Positions 6,436-14,805 of a DNA stretch of 47,755 nt are shown here, piece after piece (position 1 is the stretch's first letter; each line of letters opens with the position of its first letter). The notes under the pieces were generated by a model. The model had not been told where the DNA came from and did not search any database. It worked only from the letters and a program-made list of their open reading frames with translations. The position numbers were made by a program, and so were the translations under genes. The stretch spans positions 1 through 47,755 of the forward strand of contig JAEYPB010000075.1 in assembly GCA_023411175.1 (NCBI GenBank), written 5' to 3'. The DNA is from Bacillota bacterium (lineage in GTDB: Bacteria > Bacillota > Clostridia > Christensenellales > Aristaeellaceae).

Positions 6436-8925
6436 ATGAAACAGAAGTCGCTAACCATACAAGGCATGACCTGCGCCGCCTGCGCAAGGCGTGTAGAGAC
6501 CGCGGTCGGTAAATTGCCCGGAATGGACAAGGCATCGGTCAATCTGGCAAACGAGACGCTGTTCGTCGATTATGACGATGGCGCACTCAGCGAGGAGGCT
6601 ATCCGCAAGACGGTCGACGGCCTGGGATATAAGGCGGTCTCCAGGACGGAACAGGAAAAGGCGGTCATGGTCGTCGGCGGAATGACTTGCGCCTCTTGCG
6701 CGGCGCGGGTTGAGAAGGCGCTGAAAAAGGTGCCGGGCGTCGAGAGCGCTTCTGTAAACCTTGCGAACGAGCGGGCGACCATCGTGTTTGATTCCGGCGT
6801 TGCGCGGCTCAAGGACCTGCGCTCGGCGGTGGAGCAGGCGGGATACCAGCCGATGGATCTCTCGCGCACCGGCGCGGTCGAGGAAGACAGGGCGCGCAAG
6901 GAGAAGGAGATTAAGACGCTCTGGACGCGCTTTACCGTGGCCGCGGTCTTTGCCGTGCCGCTTCTGTACATCGCGATGGCGCCGATGCTCCCGTGGCTGC
7001 GGCTGCCTTTTCCGGCAAGTCTGAACCCGATGCGGTATCCGCTGGTCTACGCGCTCGTCGAATTGATCCTGACATTGCCGATCATGTACGTCGGTCGGAA
7101 ATTCTACACGGTCGGTTTCAAAGCGCTCTTCATGCGCAGCCCGAACATGGACTCGCTGATCGCGATTGGCACCAGCTCGGCGTTTCTGTACAGCGTCATC
7201 GGCACGGTGGAAATCGCGATGGGCTACTACCATGCGGTGGACGCGCTGTACTTTGAGTCGGCCGGCGTAATCATCGCGCTGATCCTCCTGGGCAAGTCCC
7301 TCGAAATTGCGTCCAAGGGCCGCACCGGCGAAGCGGTGCGCCGGCTCATGGGCCTTGCGCCGAAGACCGCCGTGGTGGTGGCGGACGGCGTCGAACGGGA
7401 GATTCCCATTGACGAGGTGGAAATCGGCGACATGGTCGTGGTGCGCCCTGGTGGGAAAATTCCGGTGGACGGCATGATCGAGGACGGCTGGACGGCCATC
7501 GATGAGTCGATGCTGACCGGCGAGAGCATGCCCGTGGAGAAGAAACCGGGAGATCCGGCCTACGCCGCCACGGTCAACCAGAACGGCCTCGTCAGGCTCC
7601 GGGCGACCAAGGTCGGTAACGATACGGCGCTGGCGGGGATCATTCGCCTCGTCGAGGACGCGCAGGGGTCGAAGGCGCCGATTGCCTACCTTGCGGACGT
7701 GGTCTCCGGTTACTTTGTGCCGGTAGTCTGTGTGATTGCGCTGGTCGCCGGAATTGCCTGGTACGTCGCAACCCGGGACATCGCCTTCGCGCTCAGGATT
7801 TTCATTTCGGTGCTCGTCATCGCCTGTCCCTGCGCGTTGGGGCTGGCGACGCCCACGGCCATCATGGTTGCCACCGGCAAGGGCGCGGAGCATGGCATTC
7901 TGATCAAGAGCGGCGAAGCGCTGGAGACTGCCCACAAGATCGGCGCGGTGGTGCTGGACAAGACCGGAACCGTCACGCTGGGCCGTCCCGAGCTCACCGA
8001 CGCGCTGCCCGCGGAGGGCGTTGCGAAGGATGAACTGATCCGGCTGGTGGCATCCGCCGAGCAGGGCTCCGAGCACCCGCTTGGGCAGGCCATCGTGCGC
8101 GGCGCTTCCGCGAACGGCGCAAAGCTGGAGCCCGCCTCCGACTTCGAGGCGCTCCCCGGCCGGGGTATCCGCGCCAGGATCGGCGATGTACTGGTCCATG
8201 CGGGCAACCGCCGCATGGCCGAATCGCTGGGCGTCGACTTCGGCGGCTTCGAAGAAGTGGCCGAACGCCTGGCGGACGAGGGCAAGACCCCGATGTACGC
8301 GGTGGCGGACGGCAAGCTGCTGGGCCTCGTGGCGGTGGCGGATGTTCTGAAGCCGGAAAGCCCGGAAGCCATCCGGCGGCTCAAAGCGATGGGCCTCGAA
8401 GTCGTCATGCTCACCGGCGACAACCGGCGCACCGCTGAGAGCGTCGCGCGGCAGGCAGGCGTGGATCGGGTGCTGGCCGAGGTGCTGCCGGGCGACAAGG
8501 CGGCGGAGGTCAAGAAGCTGCAGGAAGGCGGCGCGAAGGTGGCGATGGTCGGCGACGGCATCAACGACGCGCCCGCGCTGACCCAGGCAGACGTCGGGAT
8601 CGCCATCGGCTCCGGCGCGGATGTGGCGATCGAATCAGCGGACATCGTGCTCGTGCGCAGCGACCTGAACGACGTGGCGACGGCGATTGAACTCAGCAGG
8701 AAGACCATCCGGAACATCCGGGAAAACCTGTTCTGGGCCTTTGGTTACAATGTGGTGGGCATCCCGGTGGCGGCGGGGCTTCTGTACGCGTTCGGCGGTC
8801 CGCTGCTCAGCCCCATGATCGGCGCCGCGGCAATGAGCCTGAGCTCCGTTTCGGTCTTGACCAACGCACTCCGGCTCAAACGCTTCCGGCCTTCGATCGT
8901 AAAGAAGGGGAGGGATGACGCGTGA
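6436..8925 (+). CDS. copA: Copper-transporting P1B-type ATPase
   Basis: It exports Cu(I) from the cytoplasm at the cost of ATP. The protein has 829 residues. Two N-terminal HMA domains carry MTCAAC (Cys13/16) and MTCASC (Cys85/88). The transmembrane metal site is CPC (464-466). TGES is the actuator loop, DKTGT holds the phosphorylated Asp508, SEHPLG is the P1B nucleotide-site histidine motif, and GDGINDAP is the hinge. The CPC and HMA pattern is that of CopA rather than a zinc or cadmium pump. ATG 6436 follows AAGGAGG. It is the core of the copper operon, with its stop overlapping the start of the next lipoprotein gene. Confidence 0.96.
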   Translation: MKQKSLTIQGMTCAACARRVETAVGKLPGMDKASVNLANETLFVDYDDGALSEEAIRKTVDGLGYKAVSRTEQEKAVMVVGGMTCASCAARVEKALKKVPGVESASVNLANERATIVFDSGVARLKDLRSAVEQAGYQPMDLSRTGAVEEDRARKEKEIKTLWTRFTVAAVFAVPLLYIAMAPMLPWLRLPFPASLNPMRYPLVYALVELILTLPIMYVGRKFYTVGFKALFMRSPNMDSLIAIGTSSAFLYSVIGTVEIAMGYYHAVDALYFESAGVIIALILLGKSLEIASKGRTGEAVRRLMGLAPKTAVVVADGVEREIPIDEVEIGDMVVVRPGGKIPVDGMIEDGWTAIDESMLTGESMPVEKKPGDPAYAATVNQNGLVRLRATKVGNDTALAGIIRLVEDAQGSKAPIAYLADVVSGYFVPVVCVIALVAGIAWYVATRDIAFALRIFISVLVIACPCALGLATPTAIMVATGKGAEHGILIKSGEALETAHKIGAVVLDKTGTVTLGRPELTDALPAEGVAKDELIRLVASAEQGSEHPLGQAIVRGASANGAKLEPASDFEALPGRGIRARIGDVLVHAGNRRMAESLGVDFGGFEEVAERLADEGKTPMYAVADGKLLGLVAVADVLKPESPEAIRRLKAMGLEVVMLTGDNRRTAESVARQAGVDRVLAEVLPGDKAAEVKKLQEGGAKVAMVGDGINDAPALTQADVGIAIGSGADVAIESADIVLVRSDLNDVATAIELSRKTIRNIRENLFWAFGYNVVGIPVAAGLLYAFGGPLLSPMIGAAAMSLSSVSVLTNALRLKRFRPSIVKKGRDDA

Positions 8926-9569
8926 AGAAATTTTTGATGTTTGCGCTGATGGCCGCCGTTGCGGCGGTCATGGCCGGATGCGCGCTGGACGTGATCGCCA
9001 CAGACTCCGTCTCCGCGCTCGATAAAACGCTGGGCGCGATGCCCGGGGGCGTGACGTTTGGCGGAGAAGTTCTCTCCGTCGCGTCGCCGGACGGCGATGC
9101 AAAGTTCATCCTGCGCAAGGACTGGTCCGGTGATATGGACGCGCTCCTCGAGGTCGATGCCACGCCGCTCCTCGCAGCGGGGCTGGACGCGTCCAGGCTT
9201 CCGGAAGGGTATCTTCTCGAAGGCGAAACGCTCTACGTAGGCAGGGACATGGGCGACGGCGTGCTGCAGGGAGATGCGCCCCTCGCACTCTACGAAGCGC
9301 TGATCGCGCGCCGCCCGGACGTGCTGGGCTTCCACGCATCGCTGGGGCATTTTGGCGTCGATCTCGGCGGCAGCATGTTCGAATGGGCGAAAGACCTTGG
9401 CGCCGGCGATAAGGATATCGTCTACGTGCTGAACCCCGACCCGCTGGTGGCGGCGGGCCTTAAGCCGGAGGCGGTCGATGGCTGGGTCTACGCGCAGATC
9501 GAAACCATGGACGCCTACGGCGCGAAGATCAGCGCCTACAAGCTGCTCAAGCCCTTTGACCTCGCGTAG
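8922..9569 (+). CDS. Unrecognised lipoprotein of the copper operon
   Basis: The protein has 215 residues with a signal peptide and lipobox VMAGC. I do not recognise the mature part. It is acidic, with a repeated pattern in which a strand is followed by LLAAGLDASRLPEGYLL or LVAAGLKPEAVDGWVY, suggesting two related halves. No Cys-rich or Met-rich metal site is evident after the lipid-anchored Cys. The GTG start overlaps the copA stop (GTGA), which argues strongly for co-translation with copA. A role outside the membrane in copper resistance or sensing is inference from position only. Confidence 0.8.
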   Translation: MKKFLMFALMAAVAAVMAGCALDVIATDSVSALDKTLGAMPGGVTFGGEVLSVASPDGDAKFILRKDWSGDMDALLEVDATPLLAAGLDASRLPEGYLLEGETLYVGRDMGDGVLQGDAPLALYEALIARRPDVLGFHASLGHFGVDLGGSMFEWAKDLGAGDKDIVYVLNPDPLVAAGLKPEAVDGWVYAQIETMDAYGAKISAYKLLKPFDLA

Positions 9570-9660
9570 GGCTGCGCGGGCGCGCCGGATTGCATACCGC
9601 ATCGGGCGCGCTCGCCCGTGACGCACACTTTGACGGGACAGCATTCCGGGAGGCGCGCGA

Positions 9661-10362
9661 ATGAACAACAAGCCACGAACCGTCCTGGTGGTGGACGACG
9701 AGCCGAAGATTTCGGAGGTCGTCGCCTCCTACCTTGAAAGCCGCGGCTACCGCGTGCTGACCGCGGAGACCGGCGCGGAAGCGCTCGACGCCTTTGAACG
9801 GGAGAACGTGGCGCTGGTGGTGCTCGACCTGATGCTGCCGGACATCTCGGGAGAGGAGGTCTGTCGCAGGCTGCGAAACACTTCGCGGGTTCCCGTCATC
9901 ATGCTGACCGCGAAGTCCGACGAAGCCAGCCTGCTTGAGAGCCTCGGCATCGGCGCGGATGATTACGTGACAAAGCCCTTCAGCCTCAAGGCGCTCGCCG
10001 CCCGGATAGAGGCGGTGCTTCGGCGCGCCGGCGGCGACATTCTGCCCCTCAGCGTCCGCGCATCCTTCCGGGGCGGCGACCTGATGGTGGACTTTGAAAA
10101 GAACCTTGTGCGGAAGGCTGGGCGGGAGGTGGCGCTGACCCCCAGCGAGATGAAAATCCTCTCCGCCCTCATCAAGTACCCGGGCAAGGCGTTTACGAGG
10201 GACGAGCTGGTGGAGCTGGCGCTTGGCAGCGAGTTCGGCGGCTACGACCGCGCCATTGACAGCCACATCAAGAACCTGCGCCAGAAGATTGAGGACGACC
10301 CCAGATCGCCCGTCTACGTCCTGACCATACACGGAACGGGGTACAAATTCGGTGGCAAATAA
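9661..10362 (+). CDS. OmpR-family response regulator
   Basis: This is a 233-residue DNA-binding response regulator. The receiver domain (1-120) has the acidic pair Asp12/Asp13, phospho-acceptor Asp56 in VVLDLMLPD, Thr83 and Lys105. The C-terminal winged helix (about 130-230) ends with the usual VYVLTIHGTGYKF. ATG 9661 follows GGAGGC. Its end overlaps the sensor kinase gene by 11 bases. Position right after the copper genes suggests it controls them in answer to copper or envelope stress, like CusR/CopR, but the target is unproven. A 91-base gap separates it from the lipoprotein gene and could hold its own promoter. Confidence 0.94.
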   Translation: MNNKPRTVLVVDDEPKISEVVASYLESRGYRVLTAETGAEALDAFERENVALVVLDLMLPDISGEEVCRRLRNTSRVPVIMLTAKSDEASLLESLGIGADDYVTKPFSLKALAARIEAVLRRAGGDILPLSVRASFRGGDLMVDFEKNLVRKAGREVALTPSEMKILSALIKYPGKAFTRDELVELALGSEFGGYDRAIDSHIKNLRQKIEDDPRSPVYVLTIHGTGYKFGGK

Positions 10363-11749
10363 CGAAAAATTCAGCCTGCGCAGCCTGCTGACGCTTTCGA
10401 TCGCGCTGATCGTGCTGATAACGGTGGCGATGGCTGGGATGCTTGGTAACGCGCTGATCGGCCGCAGGTTCGAACAGTACATGACCCAGCAGCAGGCAGA
10501 GCGCATTCAAGACATCGTCGGCGGCCTGGACGCCCAGTTCATACCTGAAACCGGGTGGAACGAGACGCTCGTCTACGCGGCGGGCATGTCCGCGCTCTAC
10601 AGCGGCTACATTGTCAAGGTATACGACGCGGCGGGCGCGGTGGTCTGGGACGCGGAGCACCACGACACCGCACTTTGTGGCAGAATCATGGACGAAATCG
10701 CGGTGCGCATGAGCCGCTGGCGGGAGGGCGCGGGTGGGCGGCTGGTCAGCGAACGACATCAGCTCTTCTATGAAGGGCAGGAAGTCGGCTCCGTAGCCAT
10801 CAGTTATTACGGGCCCTTCTTCTTCACCGAGAGTGATTTTGAGTTTATCAATGCCCTTGGCGCGGCGCTTGGCATCACAGCGGTCATCGCGCTGGTCTTC
10901 GCGGCGGGCGTCGGCGCGCTGATGGCCGCCCGCATCGCGCGGCCGGTAGTGAAAACCGCCGGGATCGCGGGCCGCATTGCCGCGGGCGATTACGAGGCCC
11001 GCTACGAGGGGCAGACGGACAGCCGTGAGCTGACGGCGCTCACGCAGTCGATTAACGCGCTTGCCGAAACACTTCGGGCGCAGGAAGCGCTTCGAAAGCG
11101 CCTGACCGGTGACGTGGCCCACGAGCTCAGAACACCGCTGGCGGCGGTGGGTGCGCACCTGGAAGCGATGACCGAGGGCGTCTGGGAACCCACCCCCGAC
11201 CGCCTGCAGAGCTGTCAGGAGGAGATCGAGCGGCTCGGCGCGCTGGTGAGCGACTTGGAGGCGCTTGCGGGCGCGGAGAGCGGCGATATGAAGCTGGAGC
11301 TGTCCGATGTGGATCTCGCGACCCTCGCACGAGACGCGGGGCGGCGGTTTGAACTTGAGATGCAGAAGAAGCGGCTGAGCTTCGTGGTCGAGGGTGAAGC
11401 GGTTGCCAGAGGCGACGCCTCCCGCCTCAGCCAGGTTGTGGCGAACCTCATGTCCAACGCGATCAAATATACGCCGGAGGGCGGGCACATCCGTGCGCTC
11501 GTGCGGCGTGAAGGTGTCTGGGCGGTGTTGGAGCTCGCCGACGATGGCATTGGCATCCCGGAAGACGCGCTGCCCCTCGTCTTTGAAAGATTCTACCGCG
11601 TCGACAAATCCCGCTCCAGAAGGACCGGCGGCGCAGGCATCGGCCTCGCTATCGTCCAGTCCATCGTGCGCGCCCACGGCGGCACGGTGGAGGCCAGAAG
11701 CCGGGAAGGGGAGGGAAGCCGGTTCATCGTGCGCCTTCCGGTGGCGTAA
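10352..11749 (+). CDS. Sensor histidine kinase
   Basis: This is a 465-residue membrane kinase, partner of the preceding regulator. TM1 is at about 13-33, an outside sensing region of about 130 residues follows, and TM2 is at about 165-195. HAMP leads to the HisKA domain, with phospho-acceptor His257 in DVAHELRTPLAAV. The ATPase domain has the N box NLMSNAIKYTPEGG, G1 DDGIGIP and G2 GGAGIGLAIV. The sensing region shows no obvious Cys/His/Met copper cluster, so the signal is uncertain. The GTG start overlaps the regulator gene. It is BaeS/CusS-like in architecture. Confidence 0.93.
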   Translation: MANNEKFSLRSLLTLSIALIVLITVAMAGMLGNALIGRRFEQYMTQQQAERIQDIVGGLDAQFIPETGWNETLVYAAGMSALYSGYIVKVYDAAGAVVWDAEHHDTALCGRIMDEIAVRMSRWREGAGGRLVSERHQLFYEGQEVGSVAISYYGPFFFTESDFEFINALGAALGITAVIALVFAAGVGALMAARIARPVVKTAGIAGRIAAGDYEARYEGQTDSRELTALTQSINALAETLRAQEALRKRLTGDVAHELRTPLAAVGAHLEAMTEGVWEPTPDRLQSCQEEIERLGALVSDLEALAGAESGDMKLELSDVDLATLARDAGRRFELEMQKKRLSFVVEGEAVARGDASRLSQVVANLMSNAIKYTPEGGHIRALVRREGVWAVLELADDGIGIPEDALPLVFERFYRVDKSRSRRTGGAGIGLAIVQSIVRAHGGTVEARSREGEGSRFIVRLPVA

Positions 11750-11830
11750 AGCGGCGCGTGTCCCCCTCTGAAGGGATAAATCGATCTCTTTGTGCATCCT
11801 ATTCTCCACACCTCACCGCGCCCGCCATAA

Positions 11831-11880
11831 CAAAAAGCGCCCGCTGGAAGCCCTGTTGACAGGCTCGGGCGGGCGCTTCG
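11831..11880 (-). terminator. Terminator of the mgl operon
   Basis: AAGCGCCCGC (11835-11844) pairs with GCGGGCGCTT (11869-11878). Read on the minus strand the stem is followed by TTTTTG, so it ends the minus-strand sugar operon. It may also stop transcripts coming from the kinase gene. Confidence 0.8.
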
Positions 11881-11932
11881 GGTATTGCTTTTCTCCAATC
11901 CTGCTGATACAAAAAAACCGCAGCGCATCGCG

Positions 11933-12145
11933 CTAGCGGTTTGAACCAATGCCCAGGAGAATCGCCAGGATCAGCGCGCCGACAAGCGCGTAGATGATGA
12001 TGTCCAGCGTCTTCAGCGGAATTTTGATCTTGTCGTACAGGCGCGTCCGAGCCGCGAACAGATCCTTGCGCACAAAGCTTTCCTTCTCTGTGCGCAAGGT
12101 TTCATCCTGCTCTGATTCCGGTTTTTTGATGTTTCGGTTGTCCAT
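11933..12145 (-). CDS. Small membrane protein at the end of the mgl operon
   Basis: The protein has 70 residues with a charged N-terminal half (many Glu, Lys, Arg) and one C-terminal transmembrane segment, LDIIIYALVGALILAILLGI. Its ATG overlaps the mglC stop (TAATG), which points to real, coupled translation. I recognise no family. A small single-span protein tied to an MglC permease could be an accessory subunit or regulator of the transporter; this is inference. Confidence 0.75.
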   Translation of the reverse strand: MDNRNIKKPESEQDETLRTEKESFVRKDLFAARTRLYDKIKIPLKTLDIIIYALVGALILAILLGIGSNR

Positions 12146-13185
12146 TACTTCTTGGCCAGGTACTTGCGCACGTCGATGGCCACCGCGATGATGATGATCA
12201 GGCCGCGGATGATGTACTGGTAGTAGGCGTTGACGCTCAGGAACACCAGCGAATAGTTGATGGCCTGAAGGATGATCGCGCCGACGACCACGCCTGGAAT
12301 GGTGCCCACGCCGCCGGAGAAGCTGACGCCGCCGATGACGCAGGCGGAAATCGCGTCCAGCTCATAGTTGATGCCGGTGTTTGCGCCGACCGACTGGATT
12401 CGGCCTGCCTCCAGATACGCGGCGATGCCGTAAAGCGCGCCGGCGATCAGGTAGACGTACATGATCGTGCGGGTGACGCTGACGCCGGAGACCGCCGCGG
12501 CTTCTTCGTTGCCGCCGACGGCGAACATGTTCTTGCCCAGGCGCGTCCTGGTCCAGACGATGTGCATAATGACCGCGCAGATCAGGAAGTAGATGACCAC
12601 CTTCGGGATCCTCAGCGAACCGATGATGATGTTGCCCGCCGCGAGGTTCAGAAAGTCCCGCTCAAAGGTGGACAGCGCCTGCGCGGTGCCGGAGGGTTGG
12701 GACTCGATGTACAGGCAGTTGGCGCCGTAGGCGATCAACGACGTGCCCAGCGTGATGATGAACGCGTGCAGGTGCAGCTTCGATACGCCGAAGCCATTGA
12801 TCGCGCCAAAGAGCATGCCGATGGCGATGGAGAGAACCAGCGGAATCCACAGGGCCACGGGCTCGGTGATCTGCGGATACATGCGCGAGGCGTAGGTGGT
12901 GGACTGCACCAGGGATGCCGTCACCGCCGCGGAAAGGCCCAGCACGCGGCCGATGGAAAGGTCGGTGCCCGCCAGCACGATCAGCCCGGCGCAGCCCAGC
13001 GCCAGAATGCCCTTGGTGGAGGCCTGCTTGACGATGTTGATGAGGTTTGTTACCTTGAGAAAGTCCGGGCGGATGATGACGACTGCCGCCAGGATGAGGA
13101 ACAGTATGATGTACAGTGCGTAATCAAGCAGAATTTCCTTGACGCTCCGGTTGTCAAACCTCTTTTTTACGTTCTCCATATGCAT
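12145..13185 (-). CDS. mglC: Galactose/methyl-galactoside ABC transporter permease
   Basis: This is a 346-residue inner-membrane permease of the ribose/galactose class (BPD_transp_2), with about ten hydrophobic segments. Recognisable stretches are ASTKGILALGCAGLIVLAGT, DLSIGR in the coupling region and the late GGVSFSGGVGTIPGVVVGA. It works as the membrane channel with MglA and MglB. ATG 13185 lies 11 bases downstream of the mglA stop, and its stop overlaps the 70-residue gene. The order mglB-mglA-mglC matches the standard operon. Confidence 0.92.
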   Translation of the reverse strand: MHMENVKKRFDNRSVKEILLDYALYIILFLILAAVVIIRPDFLKVTNLINIVKQASTKGILALGCAGLIVLAGTDLSIGRVLGLSAAVTASLVQSTTYASRMYPQITEPVALWIPLVLSIAIGMLFGAINGFGVSKLHLHAFIITLGTSLIAYGANCLYIESQPSGTAQALSTFERDFLNLAAGNIIIGSLRIPKVVIYFLICAVIMHIVWTRTRLGKNMFAVGGNEEAAAVSGVSVTRTIMYVYLIAGALYGIAAYLEAGRIQSVGANTGINYELDAISACVIGGVSFSGGVGTIPGVVVGAIILQAINYSLVFLSVNAYYQYIIRGLIIIIAVAIDVRKYLAKK

Positions 13186-13196
13186 CCCATCCTCGC

Positions 13197-14720
13197 TTAT
13201 ACGTACTGCGCGGCAAGCCGCATGATCGTCTCCTGCTCGCCGGGTATGTCGCCGAAATCCACGCCCCGCTCAACGATGCCGCTCAGCTGGCCGTTGGACA
13301 TGACGAGAATCCGATCACAAATGCCCAGAAGCTCCGGCATTTCACTGGACACCATGATGATGCCCTTGCCTTCCGCCGCGAGGTTCAGGATTAGCTGATA
13401 GATCTCATACTTCGCGCCGACGTCGATGCCGCGGGTGGGCTCGTCCAGGAGCAGCACGTCCGGCTTGGTGAGAAGCCATCTGCCGATGATGACCTTCTGC
13501 TGGTTGCCGCCTGAAAGGCTCTTGATGTGGGTGCGCTTTGTAGGCGTCTTAACCCGGATCGACTGGATGACCCAGTCGGTGTCCGTGCCCATGCGGCGGT
13601 TTGAGAGCAGGAATTTTCCGTACCGCTTGACGTTGGCGATGATGGCGTTGAAGGTGATCGTCATCTCCGGGAAGATGCCGGTGGCTCGGCGCTCCTCCGT
13701 CAGAAGGGCAAAGCCGTTTCTGGACGCCTCATCTGGCCTGCGGTTGGCGACGGGCTTGCCCCGAAGCAGGATCTCGCCGCCTTCCTTGGTATAGTAGCCG
13801 AAGATGGCGTTGACCAGCTCCGTTCGGCGCGACCCCACGAGGCCGGAAACCCCCAGCACTTCGCCGGCTCGCAGCGTGAAGCTCACGTCGTGGAACGTGG
13901 GTTCGTACCTGCCGGAGAGGTTTTTGACCTCCATCAGCACCTCGCCCGGCTGGTTGGTCTTGGGCGGGAAGCGGTGGGACATGTCGCGGTTGACCATCAG
14001 CCGGATGATCTCGTCCGTGTCCAGCTCTCTGGCCGGGCGGGTGGCGACCCACTGGCCGTCGCGCATGATCGTCACGTCGTCCGCGATGCGCAGGATCTCG
14101 TCCATCTTGTGGGAGATGTAGATGATGCCCACGCCCTTTTCCGTCAGCCTTTTCATGATGCGGAAGAGGTGCTCGACTTCGTTTTCGGTCAGGGAAGAGG
14201 TGGGTTCGTCCAGCACGAGAATTTTTGCGTTGTAGGACACGGCCTTGGCGATTTCGACCATCTGCCTTCGCGAAACCGACAGCGCGCCGATTCTGGTCCG
14301 CGGGTCCACGTCAATCTGAAGATCCTCGAAAATCGCGCGGGTGTCCGCGTACATTTTCCGGGTGTTGACAAGGCCATACCGCACGGGAATACGGCCCAGC
14401 CACACGTTTTCCATGACGTTGCGGCGAAGCACCTGGTTGAGTTCCTGGTGCACCATCGCCACACCGTGGCTCAGCGCGTCGTGGGGGCCCGAGAAGTTGA
14501 CTTCCTCGCCGTCGACCTTGATGACGCCGGCGTCTTTTTTATAAATGCCGAACAGGCACTTCATCAGCGTGGACTTGCCCGCGCCGTTTTCACCCATCAG
14601 CGCGTGCACGGTGCCCGCTTTGAGGGTTAACTGCGCGTGATCCAGCGCCTTGACGCCTGGGAACTGCTTGTCTATATCCCGCATCTCCAAAAGGGGTGCC
14701 TGGTTATGCTCCATACTCAT
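13197..14720 (-). CDS. mglA: Galactose/methyl-galactoside ABC transporter ATP-binding protein
   Basis: This is an ATPase of 507 residues with two ABC domains, as usual for sugar importers of this class. Domain 1 has GENGAGKST, signature LSVSRRQ and LVLDEPTSSL. Domain 2 has a degenerate Walker A (GLVGSRRTE), signature LSGGNQQK and LLLDEPTRGID, which is the family norm. Near-start codons TTG, GTG and two ATGs are in frame; I use ATG 14720 (MSMEHNQ), but MEHNQ at 14714 is equally possible. It powers uptake of the sugar bound by MglB. Confidence 0.93.
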   Translation of the reverse strand: MSMEHNQAPLLEMRDIDKQFPGVKALDHAQLTLKAGTVHALMGENGAGKSTLMKCLFGIYKKDAGVIKVDGEEVNFSGPHDALSHGVAMVHQELNQVLRRNVMENVWLGRIPVRYGLVNTRKMYADTRAIFEDLQIDVDPRTRIGALSVSRRQMVEIAKAVSYNAKILVLDEPTSSLTENEVEHLFRIMKRLTEKGVGIIYISHKMDEILRIADDVTIMRDGQWVATRPARELDTDEIIRLMVNRDMSHRFPPKTNQPGEVLMEVKNLSGRYEPTFHDVSFTLRAGEVLGVSGLVGSRRTELVNAIFGYYTKEGGEILLRGKPVANRRPDEASRNGFALLTEERRATGIFPEMTITFNAIIANVKRYGKFLLSNRRMGTDTDWVIQSIRVKTPTKRTHIKSLSGGNQQKVIIGRWLLTKPDVLLLDEPTRGIDVGAKYEIYQLILNLAAEGKGIIMVSSEMPELLGICDRILVMSNGQLSGIVERGVDFGDIPGEQETIMRLAAQYV

Positions 14721-14744
14721 CACCAAACCTATATTACGAATACG

Positions 14745-14772
14745 GGGAAGAGGCGCGGAGGCGCCTCTTCCC
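14745..14772 (-). terminator. mglB-mglA intergenic hairpin
   Basis: A perfect 12-bp stem (14745-14756 with 14761-14772, loop GGAG) lies between mglB and mglA. No T-run follows on the minus strand. Such hairpins after the binding-protein gene usually protect its mRNA and lower expression of the later genes. I read it as an attenuating or stabilising structure, not a full terminator. Confidence 0.6.
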
Positions 14773-14805
14773 GCGAGGATTGGACGAGCCGGGCTCGTTC
14801 GTTCG

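Noticed and set aside
6451..8199. 582-codon open frame antisense to copA
   Set aside because: Composition (His/Arg/Asp-rich) is that of a shadow frame in high-GC DNA; copA on the other strand is certain.
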